Origin: Odobenus rosmarus divergens
Lineage: Eukaryota > Chordata > Mammalia > Carnivora > Odobenidae
DNA: 64,000 bases
Assembly (NCBI RefSeq): GCF_000321225.1
Contig: NW_004450323.1
Location: 3,881,525-3,945,524, forward strand
Direction of reading: 5' to 3'
Shown here: in pieces, positions 14,507-26,971 of the stretch
Numbering within the stretch: the stretch's first letter is position 1
How the letters are laid out: each line of letters begins with the position of its first letter
Notes under the pieces: generated by a model
What the model saw: the letters and a program-made list of their open reading frames with translations, nothing else
What the model was told of the DNA's origin: nothing
Database searches by the model: none
Made by a program: the position numbers and the translations under genes

Positions 14507-14723
14507 AACTACTAAATGTGTGTCCTAAGGCTTGAGTCTGGAAGGAGAGGGGATCAGTTACTTCAAAGTATTTCTGAAATGAAAGGAAAGGACTCCCTGC
14601 AGATGAGATGTGAATGCTCTGAGAGTATGGAAAATCCAGAATATCAAGTCTGAATTTTTAGACTGTTCTTAATGCTTCCTCAGTCAATCTCTATCTCCCC
14701 CTTTTCTCTCCCTCCCCTTTTTT

Positions 14724-14920
14724 CTTTTTTTTTAAAGATTTTTATTTATTTATTGAGAGAGAGAATGGTAGAGAGAGAGCACGAGAAGGAGGAAGGTCAG
14801 AGGGAGAAGCAGACTCCCTGCTGAGCAGGGAGCCTGATGCGGGACTCGATCCCGGGACTCCAGGATCATGACCTGAGCCGAAGGCAGTCGCTTAACCAAC
14901 TGAGCCACCCAGGCGCCCCC
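14724..14920 (-). repeat. CAN SINE (gactccag subtype)
   Basis: Antisense copy of the subtype with cgggactccaggatcatg. It is followed by a C run, and the pyrimidine-rich flanks obscure the duplication. Confidence 0.92.
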
Positions 14921-15869
14921 CCCCCTTTTTTCCTTCTGACTCTCTACTCCTCTCCCTCTCTCCAATATCAATATGAACTCCTGGTACTTTGCTCTTAAGC
15001 CTCCCTTCACATATATATAATTACTACAATACAATTACATATATATGAAATATATATTTTTTTAATACCTGAAATTTCTTCTCTGAAAAGTAAATATTTT
15101 CTACACTGGTCTTGAGCCAACAGAACGTAACACCCTCCCTGAAAATGCCAGCATTACCGACACAGACTAGGATTAAACAAGTCTAGGCTTTTAGACAAAG
15201 AAGAAAAAGCGTTTTCTTATCTTTTTGAATGTCCTGAAGCAGAAGTGAATTCTTTGCTTCCAGATTTGCTTCTTGCCACTGAGAATTGCTGTTGGTTTTG
15301 TTATTTTATTAAATATTAGTAATTGTCCAGAGAAGGAAGGAGGAAGTACAGGACCCAGAGGGGATGGGGAATTTGGTTTACAGGGAATCTTGACCAGTAT
15401 CTACATGGAAAGAATAGCACTGTGAAACCCCCAGCAGCAGGAGATTTCTCAAAAATCAGTATATTTCTACTTGCCCGGGAAATAGGGCCTCGAGGGTATA
15501 AATTGACTGACAGAGGAAACTGGCATGGAGAAAAATGTCGGCGAGTTTGGGTTCAGCTAGTCTAATCACCTGGCCTCCCGGAAGGGGAAGTGAGCAACCT
15601 CTGTGAGTGTAATATCTGAATGTGTCTTAAGAAGGACCGCAGTGATTCTGCTTCACCGCTCCTGCCTGCACAGTTAACGCTTGCAATAAATTTCACCTTG
15701 AAATCCTGACCTGTGAAAATCAGAGTCACCACTCATGGGTGCCTGAGTTCATTCTGCAGGGCAGCACGAAGCTCAGAACTCTTTTTCTGCCTAAGTCTTT
15801 GAAGGGGGAGAACCAAGATGAGGAAGAGTCGATAGTAGGGCCATATTCTTCCAGTGTAATTATACATAA

Positions 15870-15965
15870 AACTCACCCAGGGTGCTTTTAAAAATACAGA
15901 TTTGGGGAACTCACCCAGAACCTATAAAAATGGAACTTCTGAGGATGAAACTCAACAATTTGCAC
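15870..15965 (+). repeat. Possible MER5-like DNA transposon fragment
   Basis: Weak resemblance to MER5A in the order cacccagggtgcttttaaaa, atacagatttggggaactca, aacaatttgcactttt. Confidence 0.4.
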
Positions 15966-16214
15966 TTTTTCAGAAGTTTTCTACTTCTACAGATTCTGAC
16001 AGGCAGTCTGGTCCTTACCATGGGCCAGATGATGGGACTACTGCAGCAGGAAAGCTTACCCCTGGGCTGGCTCTACTGGGGAGTGGCCTTCCAGAGCTCC
16101 TGTGGTTTTGAACTGTTTGGATACCAGATAGCTCTTTAATCTAGATACTCACAGTGACCCCTGTTAATTCCATTATTTCTTTTTTCTTGAGAGAAATCTT
16201 TGAGAAGTCTCAAA

Positions 16215-16470
16215 GAACTTTACTGTGGACCAAAGTGGTTGTCTCTTTCATACTCTTCTCCATCTCTACCACCAGGGAAGAGGCTCACTGTTCAGTGTAA
16301 ATTCATTTGCTGCAATGGATCCTTCCCATCCACCTAACACATGCTGTCTTCCTACCTTAAAAAGCAATTTCTCCTGGAACCCCCTCTTCTCTCCTCCATC
16401 TACCACCTTATTTCTTGATAGCAAAATTACTTGGAAAATTGTCTTTATTCACTGTCTCCAATCCCTGTCA

Positions 16471-16502
<32 letters not shown>

Positions 16503-17905
16503 ACACATACACACACACTCCAGCTTTCATCCCTTTCTTTCTACCATACCAGCTGTCGTCAAGGGCAGCGGTAACCTCCAGGTTGTCAAATCCAGTAACC
16601 GATGCTCGGTCTTCATCTTTCTCAGCCTTTCAGGAGTATTTGGCTCTGTTGACCATTCTCTTCTTAAAACAGCTTTTAAAACTTGACCACTGGAATTCTA
16701 CTCTATTGATTCTCTTCTGCTTCAGTGGCTGTTCCTCTTGGAGTCTCCTTTCCTGGGTCCTCCCTCTCTCCCCCCACCTCTAAAAGTTGGTGTGTCCCCA
16801 GACCCAGTTCTGTACCTCTCCTCTATCTGTATCTAGTCCCTAGGTGTGTTGATCTAATAACCCTATGGCTTTCAATACTGCCTGTATGGTGGTGACTTCC
16901 AGATTTCTCTCTACTGCTTGGAGCTCTTCCTGAAACCCAGACTTGTATATCTTAATTGTCAACTTGACACTTAACACTTAGAAGTTGTATAAGCATCTCA
17001 AACTTGAAATATCCGGAACTGAACTCCTCATTTTCTTGCTCTCCATCTCCACACCTGTTCCTGCTGTAATCTTTCTCAATAAATGGCAGCTTCATCTTTC
17101 TAGTTGCTTCAGCCACAGCCTACACTCCAGTCCATCAGTAAAACTGGTCTGCTTTACCCTCAAAATATGGCCAGAATCTGATCACTGCTCACTGCTCACT
17201 GCTCCCAGCCTGGACCAAGCTACCATTACCTTGTGCCTGGGTGATTGCAAAAAGCCCCTCATTAGCCTTCTTATCTATCTGTGGTTGCCTCTATAGTCTG
17301 TTGTCAATAAAGCAACCAGAATGATCCTTTTAAAATACCACTCAGGTCATGTTACTCCCTTGTACAAAATCCTCCAGTGGGTTTTCATCTCATTCAAAGT
17401 AGAAACCAAAGTCTTAACAATGGCCTACAAGGCCTACTTGATTGGCAGAAACCTCCCTCCCGTCGGTTTCTCTGACCTCGTCCCCTACACTTTCCTTCTT
17501 CACTCTTACTTCTGCCACACTGGCCTCCTCACCATTCCCCAGAACTTGCCAGCATGCTCCTGCCTCAGGGTGTTTGCATTTGTCCTTCCTAGAATGCTCT
17601 TCCCTCCGTGCCTCTTTCACTTCTTCAAATGTCCCCTTATCCAGGTCTCTGATGACAGTGTATTTATAAATGGCGCTTCTTTGTGCTTTCCATCTCCACC
17701 TTATTCTTCACTGTGTTATTTAGCACATAATGCATAACATTTTTGTTTTGATTTGTGATTGTCATTTATCCCATACTTACCCCACTCCCTACTGTACCGT
17801 CAGCCCCACAATTTTGGGACCTTGTCTCTCTTATTCTCTGCCCTAGCCCCAGTGCCATAACGGGCTCAGTAAATATTTGTTGAATGAATGGAAGAATTTG
17901 GACTT
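16215..17905 (+). mobile_element. LINE2 (L2) copy, long, sense
   Basis: About 1.7 kb follows the L2 consensus in order. It includes the reverse transcriptase relic (translated LSLSGVFGSVDHSLLK at about 16620-16676, where functional elements read FDTVDH), ggtgtgtccccagacccagt, agaatgatccttttaaaata, caatggcctacaaggcc and the 3' end agtaaatatttgttgaatga. It has many stops. A (CA)n array lies inside it. Confidence 0.88.
16471..16519. repeat. (CA)n microsatellite
   Basis: About 24 CA-type dinucleotide units with two catac interruptions lie inside a LINE2 copy in intron 1. Probably length-polymorphic. Confidence 0.93.
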
Positions 17906-19400
17906 GGAATTGTCAAGACCATTTGGGCTATTATCCTTGACCTAATGAGTGACTGTGGTAGGAAATTAAGCAATTGTGAAAACTGAGAAAGATATTTTGG
18001 TATTTAACATATTTTATGGTATCTGTAGTTTTTTCTTCTTTTGAGGGACAGATACAAATAGTATATGATCTAGGAGAATAAGGGGCAAGTTTATTAGGAA
18101 TTAAACTAGAAAGTAAAAGGCATTCTAGCAAAATGAAGGACTGAGTTTTACAAATAGCTCAGTAGACTTTCACTTAAATTCACCTAACAAATAGTTGTTG
18201 AATAAATAAAAGTACACTGTTGGTCAACTTTCTGTGACTTTGGAGGGGAGGGGTTTACCAGAGTCAATCTTAGTCTATCATTGCACCATTGTAACTGTAT
18301 ATTAGGATCTTTTCTCTCCCAGATTTTCTCACTATTCTTCTACCATTCTTTACTCTTCTGTTGATGAAAGCCAAAAATTAGTCAATTTTCAATAGTGTAT
18401 GGATGTCACAGAACAAGAAATAGCTTCCCATAAAATGACGGTGTCTTTTTTCTTTTTCATCTCTTAACAGTTAGGCATTTTTTAAGTATGGGTTCCTTGC
18501 AGCTTGTATATTCGTTGCTTCTTTATTTCTTTATTTTGTTTCCTTAGTATTATAATTAACTACTTTCTCTATGGGATTCCATTAAATTCCACATGTCAGT
18601 CAATTCCTTGTAGTTAGAATTCTGTTGTTCAGCAGAGTGGATTTTTTCCTCTGCTTGGATGAGTGGGAGTAAATGCTGGCTTCATTCCTTTAACTTGGTT
18701 CAAGGATTTCAGGCATGCCTGTGACCCACTAGCCTGAATTAGGGCTGGTATTGAGTCTTATAAACATGAGGTTTGGGTTAATAAGGCATAGGCCCAGTTG
18801 TTGGCTTGGAATCTTATTGGGAATCTTACTTCTTCTGGTGAAAGTTTCAAATAAAATTACAAAATATACAGTTTAGGGTAAGTTTATTTTGTGTCTAAAT
18901 AATGGAAAATACCTATTTTCCACAGTAATTTGCACCTATTTGAAATTACCCTCCAAGACTGTTTGCTATTCTGGTCTTCAGTTAAGAATTCTCTGTTCAT
19001 ATAGTGGCTGTCTGATGATCTCGTATTTAATTAGTGTGTTAAGCCAAATCACTTTTGATCCTTCTGTTTGCTGAAGAGTATATGGCATTTCTGGGGTATT
19101 GCAGTTGGGTAATCCAAGCAGGGAGGTTTTATTTTTTGTGGATTGCTATACTAGGTTTGTGCCATGGTCTTATTTAGCAATAGCACCAAGGGGTAGTTTG
19201 TGGGGGGAGTGGTAGGAAGAGAGCACTGTCTTCTTTGGCTTAAATTGGTACTTTATGGAAACATCTAGTTTTCCTAAGATTATGGGTTTATCTTCCCCAA
19301 AATCATGCCAGTCAACTTCAAAGCTTTTTTCCCCCCGTAGCTCCATTGTTATAGCCATAGCACTGTTTTTATGAACAGCTTTGGTATAGACTTTTAGCCT

Positions 19401-19613
19401 TTTTTTTTTTTTGAAGATTTTATTTATTTGTTTGTTTGTTTGTTTGTTTGTTTAGAGTGCAGGGGGTGGGGCAAAGGGAGAGAAAAGGGAGGGAGGACTT
19501 CAAGCAGACTCCACGATGAGCACCGAGCCTGATGCAGGGCTCGATCTCACAACCCTGAGATCATGACCTGAGCCGAAATCGAGAGTTGAATGCTTAACTA
19601 TCTGAGCCACCCA
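19401..19613 (-). repeat. CAN SINE with (TTTG)n expansion in its tail
   Basis: Antisense copy. The tail region contains about seven tttg units (19427-19454). Its head ends at ccag directly before the next SINE's target site. Confidence 0.9.
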
Positions 19614-19627
19614 GAATTTTAGCTTTT

Positions 19628-19809
19628 TTTTTTTTTTTTAAGATTTATTTGTTTGTCAGAGAGAGAGCACAAGCAGGGGGAACAGCAGGCAGAGGGAGAG
19701 GCAGGCTCCTGCTGAGCAAGGAGCCCGATGCGGGGCTCCATCCCAGGACCCTGGGATCATGACCTGAGCCGAAGGCAGATGCTTAACGACTGAGCCACCC
19801 ACGCGCCCC
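19628..19809 (-). repeat. CAN SINE inserted at the edge of the preceding SINE
   Basis: Antisense copy flanked by a perfect duplication agaattttagctttt at 19613-19627 and 19811-19825. The left copy overlaps the end of the 19401-19613 SINE, so this insertion is the later of the two. Confidence 0.93.
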
Positions 19810-19839
19810 TAGAATTTTAGCTTTTAAAGGAACTCTAAC

Positions 19840-19929
19840 AGGGAGTCTGCTACCCCCTCTCACTCTTCCTCTGTGCAATCTGTCTCCCTCTCTCAAATGA
19901 ATGGGTAAGATATTAAAAAAAAAAAAAAT
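19840..19929 (+). repeat. CAN SINE 3' fragment (sense)
   Basis: Only the gggagtctgct part, the CT-rich middle and the A tail remain. It abuts the full sense SINE at 19930. Confidence 0.8.
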
Positions 19930-20094
19930 AGAGTGTCTGGGTGGCTCAGTTGGTTAAGTTCTGCCTTTGGCTCAGGTCATGATCTTGGGGTCTTGGAATC
20001 GAGTCCCACGTCAGGGTCTCCACTCAGCGGGGAGTCTGCTTCTCCCTCTCCCTCTATGTTCTCTCTCTCTCATGGGTAAAATCTTTTAAAAAAA
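19930..20094 (+). repeat. CAN SINE, sense orientation
   Basis: It has the head gagtgtctgggtggctcag, the tRNA-like part, a CT-rich tail and aaaa. Together with the 19840-19929 fragment it is flanked by related sequences (taaaggaactctaa at 19825 and taaagaactcttaa at 20095), as if the two had moved as a dimer. Confidence 0.88.
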
Positions 20095-20565
20095 CTAAAG
20101 AACTCTTAAAGTGATTATCTTCACTGCTTCTTTATCCACCTGCTTTGTATATTTCATCATGGCAGTTTGCGATGGAGACTCTCCATAGTCCAGCGCCACT
20201 CATCTCATCATGTCTTTCTGTCAGGACAGTGGGTTGTGTGTGATAGGAGGTGCTTATTGCATGTATTCAGGAAATTTGGACTATCAAAGCATTTCGTTTA
20301 GTCATTTGAATTTCAGTTACATTTCTCAAATTGTAAATTCCATCACATTTGCTTTAATAAATTCAATTTAAAATAACTATTTTATACAAAGCTAATACAG
20401 GTTGCCTGTCCTCGTTCGTAAGTTGCGCTGATTGAGATGTGCTTCGTATGGAATTGTCCCGTTGCACTGCTGGCCTTTAGCTGATTGACAGAGGGTATGA
20501 AAAAAGGAGCATTGACATTTAAGGGAAAGCAATGGGAGAATACGTTTTTAAAAACAATCTATTTT

Positions 20566-20756
20566 TTTTTAAAGATTTTTATTTATTTGAGAGAGGGAGA
20601 ATGAGAGAGAGAGAGCATGAAAGCGAGGGAGGGTCAGAGGGAGAACCAGACTCCCCCTTGAGCAGGGAGCCTGATGGGGGGCTCCATCCCGGGACTCCAG
20701 GATCATGACCTGAGCCGAAGGCAGTTGCTTGACCAACTGAGCCACCCAGGTGCCCC
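20566..20756 (-). repeat. CAN SINE with perfect target-site duplication
   Basis: Antisense copy. The 16-bp duplication aaaaacaatctatttt occurs at 20550-20565 and 20757-20772, with no mismatch. Confidence 0.95.
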
Positions 20757-22419
20757 AAAAACAATCTATTTTGAGGATGAGTTTTAAACAGTAGAAAGTA
20801 GCTTTTCAGCAGGCAGTCAGGACTAGGTTTTCAAGCAGTGGGCATGAACTCCACGTACCCACATCACTTCAACACATTCTGTGTGTGACTGTTCCTCTTT
20901 ATACTTTCTGGTCACCCATCTGCGTCTACTTGAGGATCCCACATTCAGCATTAACTTGGCCCTGGGTCATCTTGATTGGCCAGGCGGTGTTTGTACCATC
21001 TGTCTGCCGGGGTGGAATGATAACAGCTGGTGCGCAGCTGTACATGTTGTCCTGGGAACTCTTATTTCAGCCAGCGGTTACGCTAACAAAAATGAAAACG
21101 TCTTCAGATCACTGCTTTCTGCGACTACTGTTTGTGTTAACTGTTTGGAGAACCCCATTGCGTAGCCTAAACATCTACCATCTCTAATTGACTTTATGTA
21201 CTACAACCTTATTACAAGTTTTACATTCCTAAGATCAAGTTTGACTTCAAGGAGAGCGGTCCTTTTCTGACTCTAAGGAGTTAGCGCATGAGAACAATAG
21301 TGAATCAGTGAATTCCCAATTTGATACTTTAGAATGAACTAGTTTTCTTCATTGAATTCAGGCCATGGAAGGGCATTTTGAAGTTTTGTGAAATTCTGTA
21401 TAGCCATTGTCATTCATTACTTCACTGTAAAGGGGGCTGTTTCACAAGATCCTCATGGAATTCTTCTGAGCTGCACATAACAGAGAGGCATTTATGTTCC
21501 CCAGTAGTCAGTTCTTGAATCCAATTCCAAGGCAGGAAGGGTTTCTCCCCTACTCAGAGAGATTAGAAATACTTCACCACGTAGGAGGTTTAGGCAGAAT
21601 TCCTTGGCTTGGCCCTGAATGAACAAAGACTAGATTCTCATTGTTCAGATGGCCCCCTCCCCTTCCCTCATTCCCTCGGCCCGCCTGAACTGAAGGATTC
21701 AGAGCAGGAAGTATTAGTTAATTTCGTGTGCTTCATTCTAAACATCTGTACTTGAGTCTTTTTGTTTATGGAAGGAATGTGGCAGGGGGAGGGGGGAAAG
21801 CAGTAGAATATTCAGAAGCTAAATATTTTCCTGAGGGTGTGTATATCCATGGTTAGTCTTCATGCTCATGAATGCGAGGCCGGGGCGGAGGGGGGAGATG
21901 TTCTATTTGTATAGTTGCTGAATACTTTCTAGACTTCTACTTGCTGATTTTCTTCATTGTTTAGCTTGGCCTCTTTACCTTAAAGTCATACTGTCTACGT
22001 TTGCATGCTCCCACAGTGTAAAAATAGTAGAGTGGCTCTCATTGGACTGGAAATCAGAAGACCTGGTCTTGTCTTCTATTTATCTACCATTTAGATCTTT
22101 TTACTTTGTCCACTGTGAAACTAGTAGGATGGATAGATAAAGAGTAGGGAGGTATGGAGCAGGAGAGAGAGAATGAGAGCGAGCACACCTGACGGGTCTC
22201 AACTGGTAGCTGTTTAATGGAATAAAACCCAGCTCCTTAGTTTCCCAGTTCTTGATTATCCATGACTACATACAGGTGATGGTGGATAGATCACTCAAGA
22301 CTTGACCCTTCTCCATTTTCTGTATTGGCTTCCCGATTTATTCAGATTACATTCTAAGTTCCTTGAAGTAATTTCAGTCCCCTTGTCTCTTAATTTTAAA
22401 GGGGGTGCAAAGTGGGCTG

Positions 22420-24625
22420 TAGAAAACTACACCCGCACAAAGTCATGACCTCCTACTTTCATCTCGGCAGCCCTGTCTCTGCCCAGCAAGCCCCCTTTTC
22501 CTCTGGTCCGCTTCCTCTGCTGGCCTCTGCAGGGGCTCTTAAGACGTCTCTCCCCTTTCTGCAGATATTCCCCACTGGCTTTGCTCTCACCCCCTCCCCC
22601 TTAGCAGGTACCTTTGATTTTCACTGCACAAAAAAGATAAAGTCATCAGAACTCTTCCAGCTCCCGTCCCTTAAAATCTACTCAGTCACTTGCATTTGCC
22701 CCCAGCTGGAAAGCAAGGGTGCGGGGTCTCTCCTGTATGGAGCCAGTCCTTTCACCAGTGTAGAATCCCGTTCTTATTGCCCAGCCTTGTTTCCACATCC
22801 AGCCTTCTCCCTTTCGGCTGACTCGAGCACAACAGCATGTAGTACAACCTCCTCTCTCCTATCTCAAAGAACAAAAAAGAAAAATATTCCTGGACCCAGT
22901 GTCCCATCCCACTATTGTCTTTCCCCTCCCCTTCAGTCCAGTGTCGTTGACTACACTCGCTGTGTCTGCTTCCCTGCCTCGTATCTGCCGTTCGTCTTCC
23001 ATCCCACCAACCCTGCCCACGGGGCCACTCTCCCTGAGTATAGCAGCGACCTGTTTGTGCCTTGAAGCCAGTGGACATCGCAGTCATTGCCTTACATGAC
23101 TCTCTTAGCGTATTTTAACACCATTGATTACTTCCTTCTCAAACTCTCTTGGTTTCTGTGATACTGATCTTTTCCTTGCCGTCCCCTCTCTGGCCTCACA
23201 GCCTCTCCTGCTGCCCCACCACCTGCTGTCTGTGCTTTAAATGCTGACACCCCTCAGAGTGATCTCAAAAGTCCGCCTCCTCCTCACTCAGCACCCATGC
23301 CTCGTTAGTCTCAACCATACCCAACCTTCATTATCCATCTACCGGCCAATCTGTATATCTAACTCAGACATTGCCCTTGGGCTTTCAGACCACTCACCTC
23401 CAACTCCCTACCAGATGTTTCCTCTTGTTTCGATGATCCACAGATACCTCAAAACTAGGATATCCAAAATTGAACTCCTCTCCCCATCTTGCCCTCCACC
23501 CCTGCCTCCAATCCTGCTTAACCTCTTCTGTCCTCTATTTTAGTGGACGGTCCTACTCTCCATGTACTTTTTTTTAAGTTAGGAAACTGAAAGTTATTTT
23601 TAATCCTTCCATCTTACTTCCAGACAAGAAGCTTTGACAGTGAAACAACATGTCCATAGACTAAAAGTAGAGGAGGCTTCAGAAGTGGCCCCTCTCCCCC
23701 TTACTGTCCATCGGTTACCAAGTTACTACTGAGGTCGACTTCCTACACCTCACCCAGATCCACTCGTCTGTCTCCAATCCAGCTGTCAGCCACTGTCATC
23801 TCCAGGACTCCTGCTGCATCTTCTCAACTATTCTCCCCACTTTTAGTCCCGTCCCTTCCAACCTCATCTCTACCCAGTGGCAGTGGCCAGAGCGATCTTT
23901 TTAAAAGTCAAATCTGGGGGCCCCTGGGTGCCTTAGTTGGTTAAGTGTCCAACTCTTGATTTTGGCCTAGGTCGTGATCTCAGGGTCATCAGGCTTTGCA
24001 CTCAGTGCGGAGTCCACTTGGGGTTCTCTCTCCCTCTCTCCTCCTCCTCCTCTGCCCCTCCCTTGGCTCACACTCTCTGTCTCTGCCTGTCTGTTTCTCT
24101 CTCTCTCTCCCTCAAATAAATAAAATCTTAATAGTAATAAAAGTCAAATCTGCTCATGTATTTCCTATATAAATGCTTCAGTGGCTCGCCATCGCCCGTA
24201 GGCTGAAGTTGCTCTTGAACGTGGCCTCAGGCCTGGCCTGTTCTTCCCGGTGAGCCCATCTCCAGCCACACTCCAGTTCTTGCTATACTACGCAACTCTA
24301 ACTCCTCAATGATCACTCCTCTGTGTTCTCTGGGCTTTTCATACATGCTGTTTCATTTGCCTAGACAACTGATCCCTGTTTGCTGAGATCATTCCTCTGC
24401 ATTCCTCGGGTCCTGGACGTAGATGTCTCTTCTAGAAAATGTTTTTTGACCCCGCAAATCCAGCTTCAGTGACTTTCCCCCATGCCTCCCCAAACTTTGT
24501 GCATTTCCCCTGTCAAAGCACTCATCACATGGAATTACAGTCGTCTGTATCCACTACTGGATTGACTTGATCTCTGAAGGCAGTGCCTGTGGCCGTCTTA
24601 TTATGTGGAATGTGTGAGCCTCCTT
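22420..24625 (+). mobile_element. LINE2 copy, sense, interrupted by a SINE
   Basis: L2-like order: aacaccattgattacttcct (RT region), cctcaaaactaggatatcca, cagtggccagagcgatcttt, then (after the SINE) cttcagtggctcgccatcgc and gcactcatcacatggaatta. The 5' part before about 22880 is less certain. The 217-codon open frame at 22412-23065 falls in it and is not a gene. Confidence 0.75.
23917..24138 (+). repeat. CAN SINE, sense, inserted in a LINE2
   Basis: Sense copy with a long CT-rich middle and an aaataaataaaatctta tail. The duplication aaaagtcaaatctg occurs at 23903-23916 and 24139-24152, interrupting LINE2 sequence. Confidence 0.94.
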
Positions 24626-25384
24626 TGCAGATGGCCACAGAGCCCTTTTTCTCTTCCAGCTGTGACTGTAGGTTGAAATGAAAAAGGCAGCTCTGAAAAC
24701 AAGGCTTAGTGAGGTAGGACCAGCACCAGCAAACTAATTTGCTTCAAAGTTTAATGCTAGCCAAGTTGCTTACTCATGTTCTGCCGCCCATTGCTCTGGG
24801 TCTGTGGCAGCAGTGAGAGTGGCTACCTGAGCTGGTTTCTTACAGAGTGTGGCTCTGTGGTGCAGATTTTAGTCTGGAACACAACACACCCTGCTCCATT
24901 TTATCTTCTCTCCTTTGACCCAGTCTCCTGCAGGTTGAGTTGTTAAAGAACAATGAGATGTCAGAAATGGAGACAGACTAGAAAAGCAGGGGTAATCTGT
25001 AATCCACAGATTAGTGAATAAGCCTTTGAACATCCCAAACCACCTGTTGCTGAATACAACCCAATTGTTTTACCATTCCAGAATGTCTTAGATAGTCTCT
25101 GGAATGCCACAGATACTATAAGTCCATACCCTCATTCAAGGATAACATTTTAACATTTTTAATACGGTAAGGAGATAGAGGTTACATTTTCGTTCTTTTA
25201 ACAGGTGGGGTGTAAACTGGATTTGCAAAACCTGTGTCTAGGCAAAATGTTTTACTGCATCTTAGGTAGAAGATCCAGATTTGTATAATATTCTTTGGCA
25301 ACTGTACATAGTCCCTGGTACAATCAGACCCTTATATGTGGACATATCCAGGATCCTAATTCAGGAATAATCTTCTAAACTCTA

Positions 25385-25620
25385 TTATAATAATGCCTTA
25401 TATTTGTATAGAGTTTTACAATTAACTAAGTACATGCAAGATCTTAGTTTGACCTTCCAGCAACTCTTTGAGGTAGGTGGCTCAGGGGTCATCACCCTCA
25501 TTTTTGCAGAGGAGAAAATGGCAGAGCAGAAATCACACAGCTAGTAACTGAAGGAGCCAGGACCTGCGCTCAGGTCTCACAGTGCCCGGTCCTGTGCTCT
25601 TTCCATCATGCGACACACCT
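25385..25620 (-). repeat. MIR element, antisense
   Basis: Core MIR phrases reversed: agcaactctttgaggtaggt, gcagaggagaaaatggcaga, cacacagctagtaactgaag. Confidence 0.85.
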
Positions 25621-26124
25621 TTGTATTCAAAATTGTATGTGTGTGAGTGTGTTTCATGTATATGGGGGACAGTTAATCAGACTTCTCTTTTTTAAGATCT
25701 GGACCACCTAAGAAATAGGTATGGCTCATCATATTAGTTTTATTGTGGATAATACTGGATTAAAAATAGAGCCTGGACACATGACTTACGTGGGCTTTCT
25801 GCTCTTCCCCCTCCCCCACCTCTCCAGCTCAGCTGGACTCATCCACGTGGTCCCACGTCTAGTAGCAGGACAGCCGCAGGCCTCCCTGGTACAGAGGCAG
25901 ATGCACGGTCTTGCTTTGAGGAGAGGGGCCCTCAGGCGGCTGGAGAGTGAGCTGAGGTGATTCCAGGCCACACGTGACCACCCCTCCTTCTCCCCTAGGG
26001 ATGGGTGTGCCCGAGGAAGGAAGAGGATGGCAGAAGTCTTTCCGCAACCCTTCTGAGAGGGTGTAGGAGTTCCTCCTCTGTGGACTTTGTAGGGCAGGAC
26101 GAGTATGGGGCTTCCCGCGGAATT

Positions 26125-26265
26125 AATTCGCTTGGGGAGGAAAGACTGGAAGCTCCTTGGGGGCAAGGACCTTTTATGTCGTTAGACACATGCTGTCCCC
26201 CCAAGTATATAGCGTAGGACTGAACATGTAGTTGTGCCCAACAAATACTTGTTGACCAGTCTGTG
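26125..26265 (+). mobile_element. LINE2 3' tail, sense
   Basis: It contains gaagctccttgggggcaagg and caacaaatacttgttgacca. Confidence 0.7.
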
Positions 26266-26738
26266 ATCTTCACTATAGCTTTGTTGCAGAGAATAAATAT
26301 TGTCAGAGATGGAAAGACCCAATTGGTGAATGAAAGGTGATTTAAAAACAGTTGCACTTTGTCTTTTTGACCCACCTGAAGGCATGCTGGCTGGCAGCCA
26401 CACTGTCCCAGCCATCAGACGATGCCCTGGCTGCCCCAGCAAGCTGCCTGACTAGGGGCTCTTCCTCCACAGACGGCACCCGAGTGACTCCTCCCTTTTG
26501 CTGTCCTTCTCTGCTCAGTGCTGGGATCTTGCGTATTCTTCTTTCAACATATGCAAACAACTTTAAACCCCCCCCCTCCTTTTCTCTCTCTCTTTTTTTT
26601 CTTTGTTCAGCTGCTGGAGGAATTTTTTCTTCATTCCTGCTCTACTCCCTGCCCCTTCTCTTAATCACTGTCCTTTTCTTTCTCTCCATCTCAAATTCCT
26701 CTCTTAACTTGGTAGATAAGTAGAAGAATAGTGCTCAT

Positions 26739-26971
26739 CGAGGGAAATCAGAGGGGGAGACGAACCATGAGAGACTGTGGACTCTGAGAAAAAAACTGAG
26801 GGTTCTAGAGGGGAGGGGGGTGGGGGATGGGTTAGCCTGGTGATGGGTATTAAAGAGGGCACGTTCTGCGTGGAGCACTGGGTGTTATGCACAAACAATG
26901 AATCATGGAACACTACATCCAAAACTAATGATGGGAATGTATGGTGATTAACATAACATAATAAAATAAAA
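26739..26971 (+). mobile_element. 5'-truncated carnivore L1 (3' end only)
   Basis: It contains the familiar 3' end of carnivore L1: ctgagggttctagagggg, tggtgatgggtattaaagag, gcactgggtgttatgc and aatcatggaacactac, then a taacataacataataaaa tail. The flanks agaatagtgctcat (26725) and agaatagtgcttat (26972) are a target duplication. No coding part remains. Confidence 0.93.

Noticed and set aside
20881..21187. Two overlapping open frames of 94 and 100 codons in non-repeat sequence
   Set aside because: Two frames of the same DNA are open, neither resembles a known protein, and no promoter or splice pattern supports them.
22412..23065. A 217-codon open frame on the + strand
   Set aside because: It lies in LINE2-like pyrimidine-rich sequence, has no recognisable domain and no splice context.
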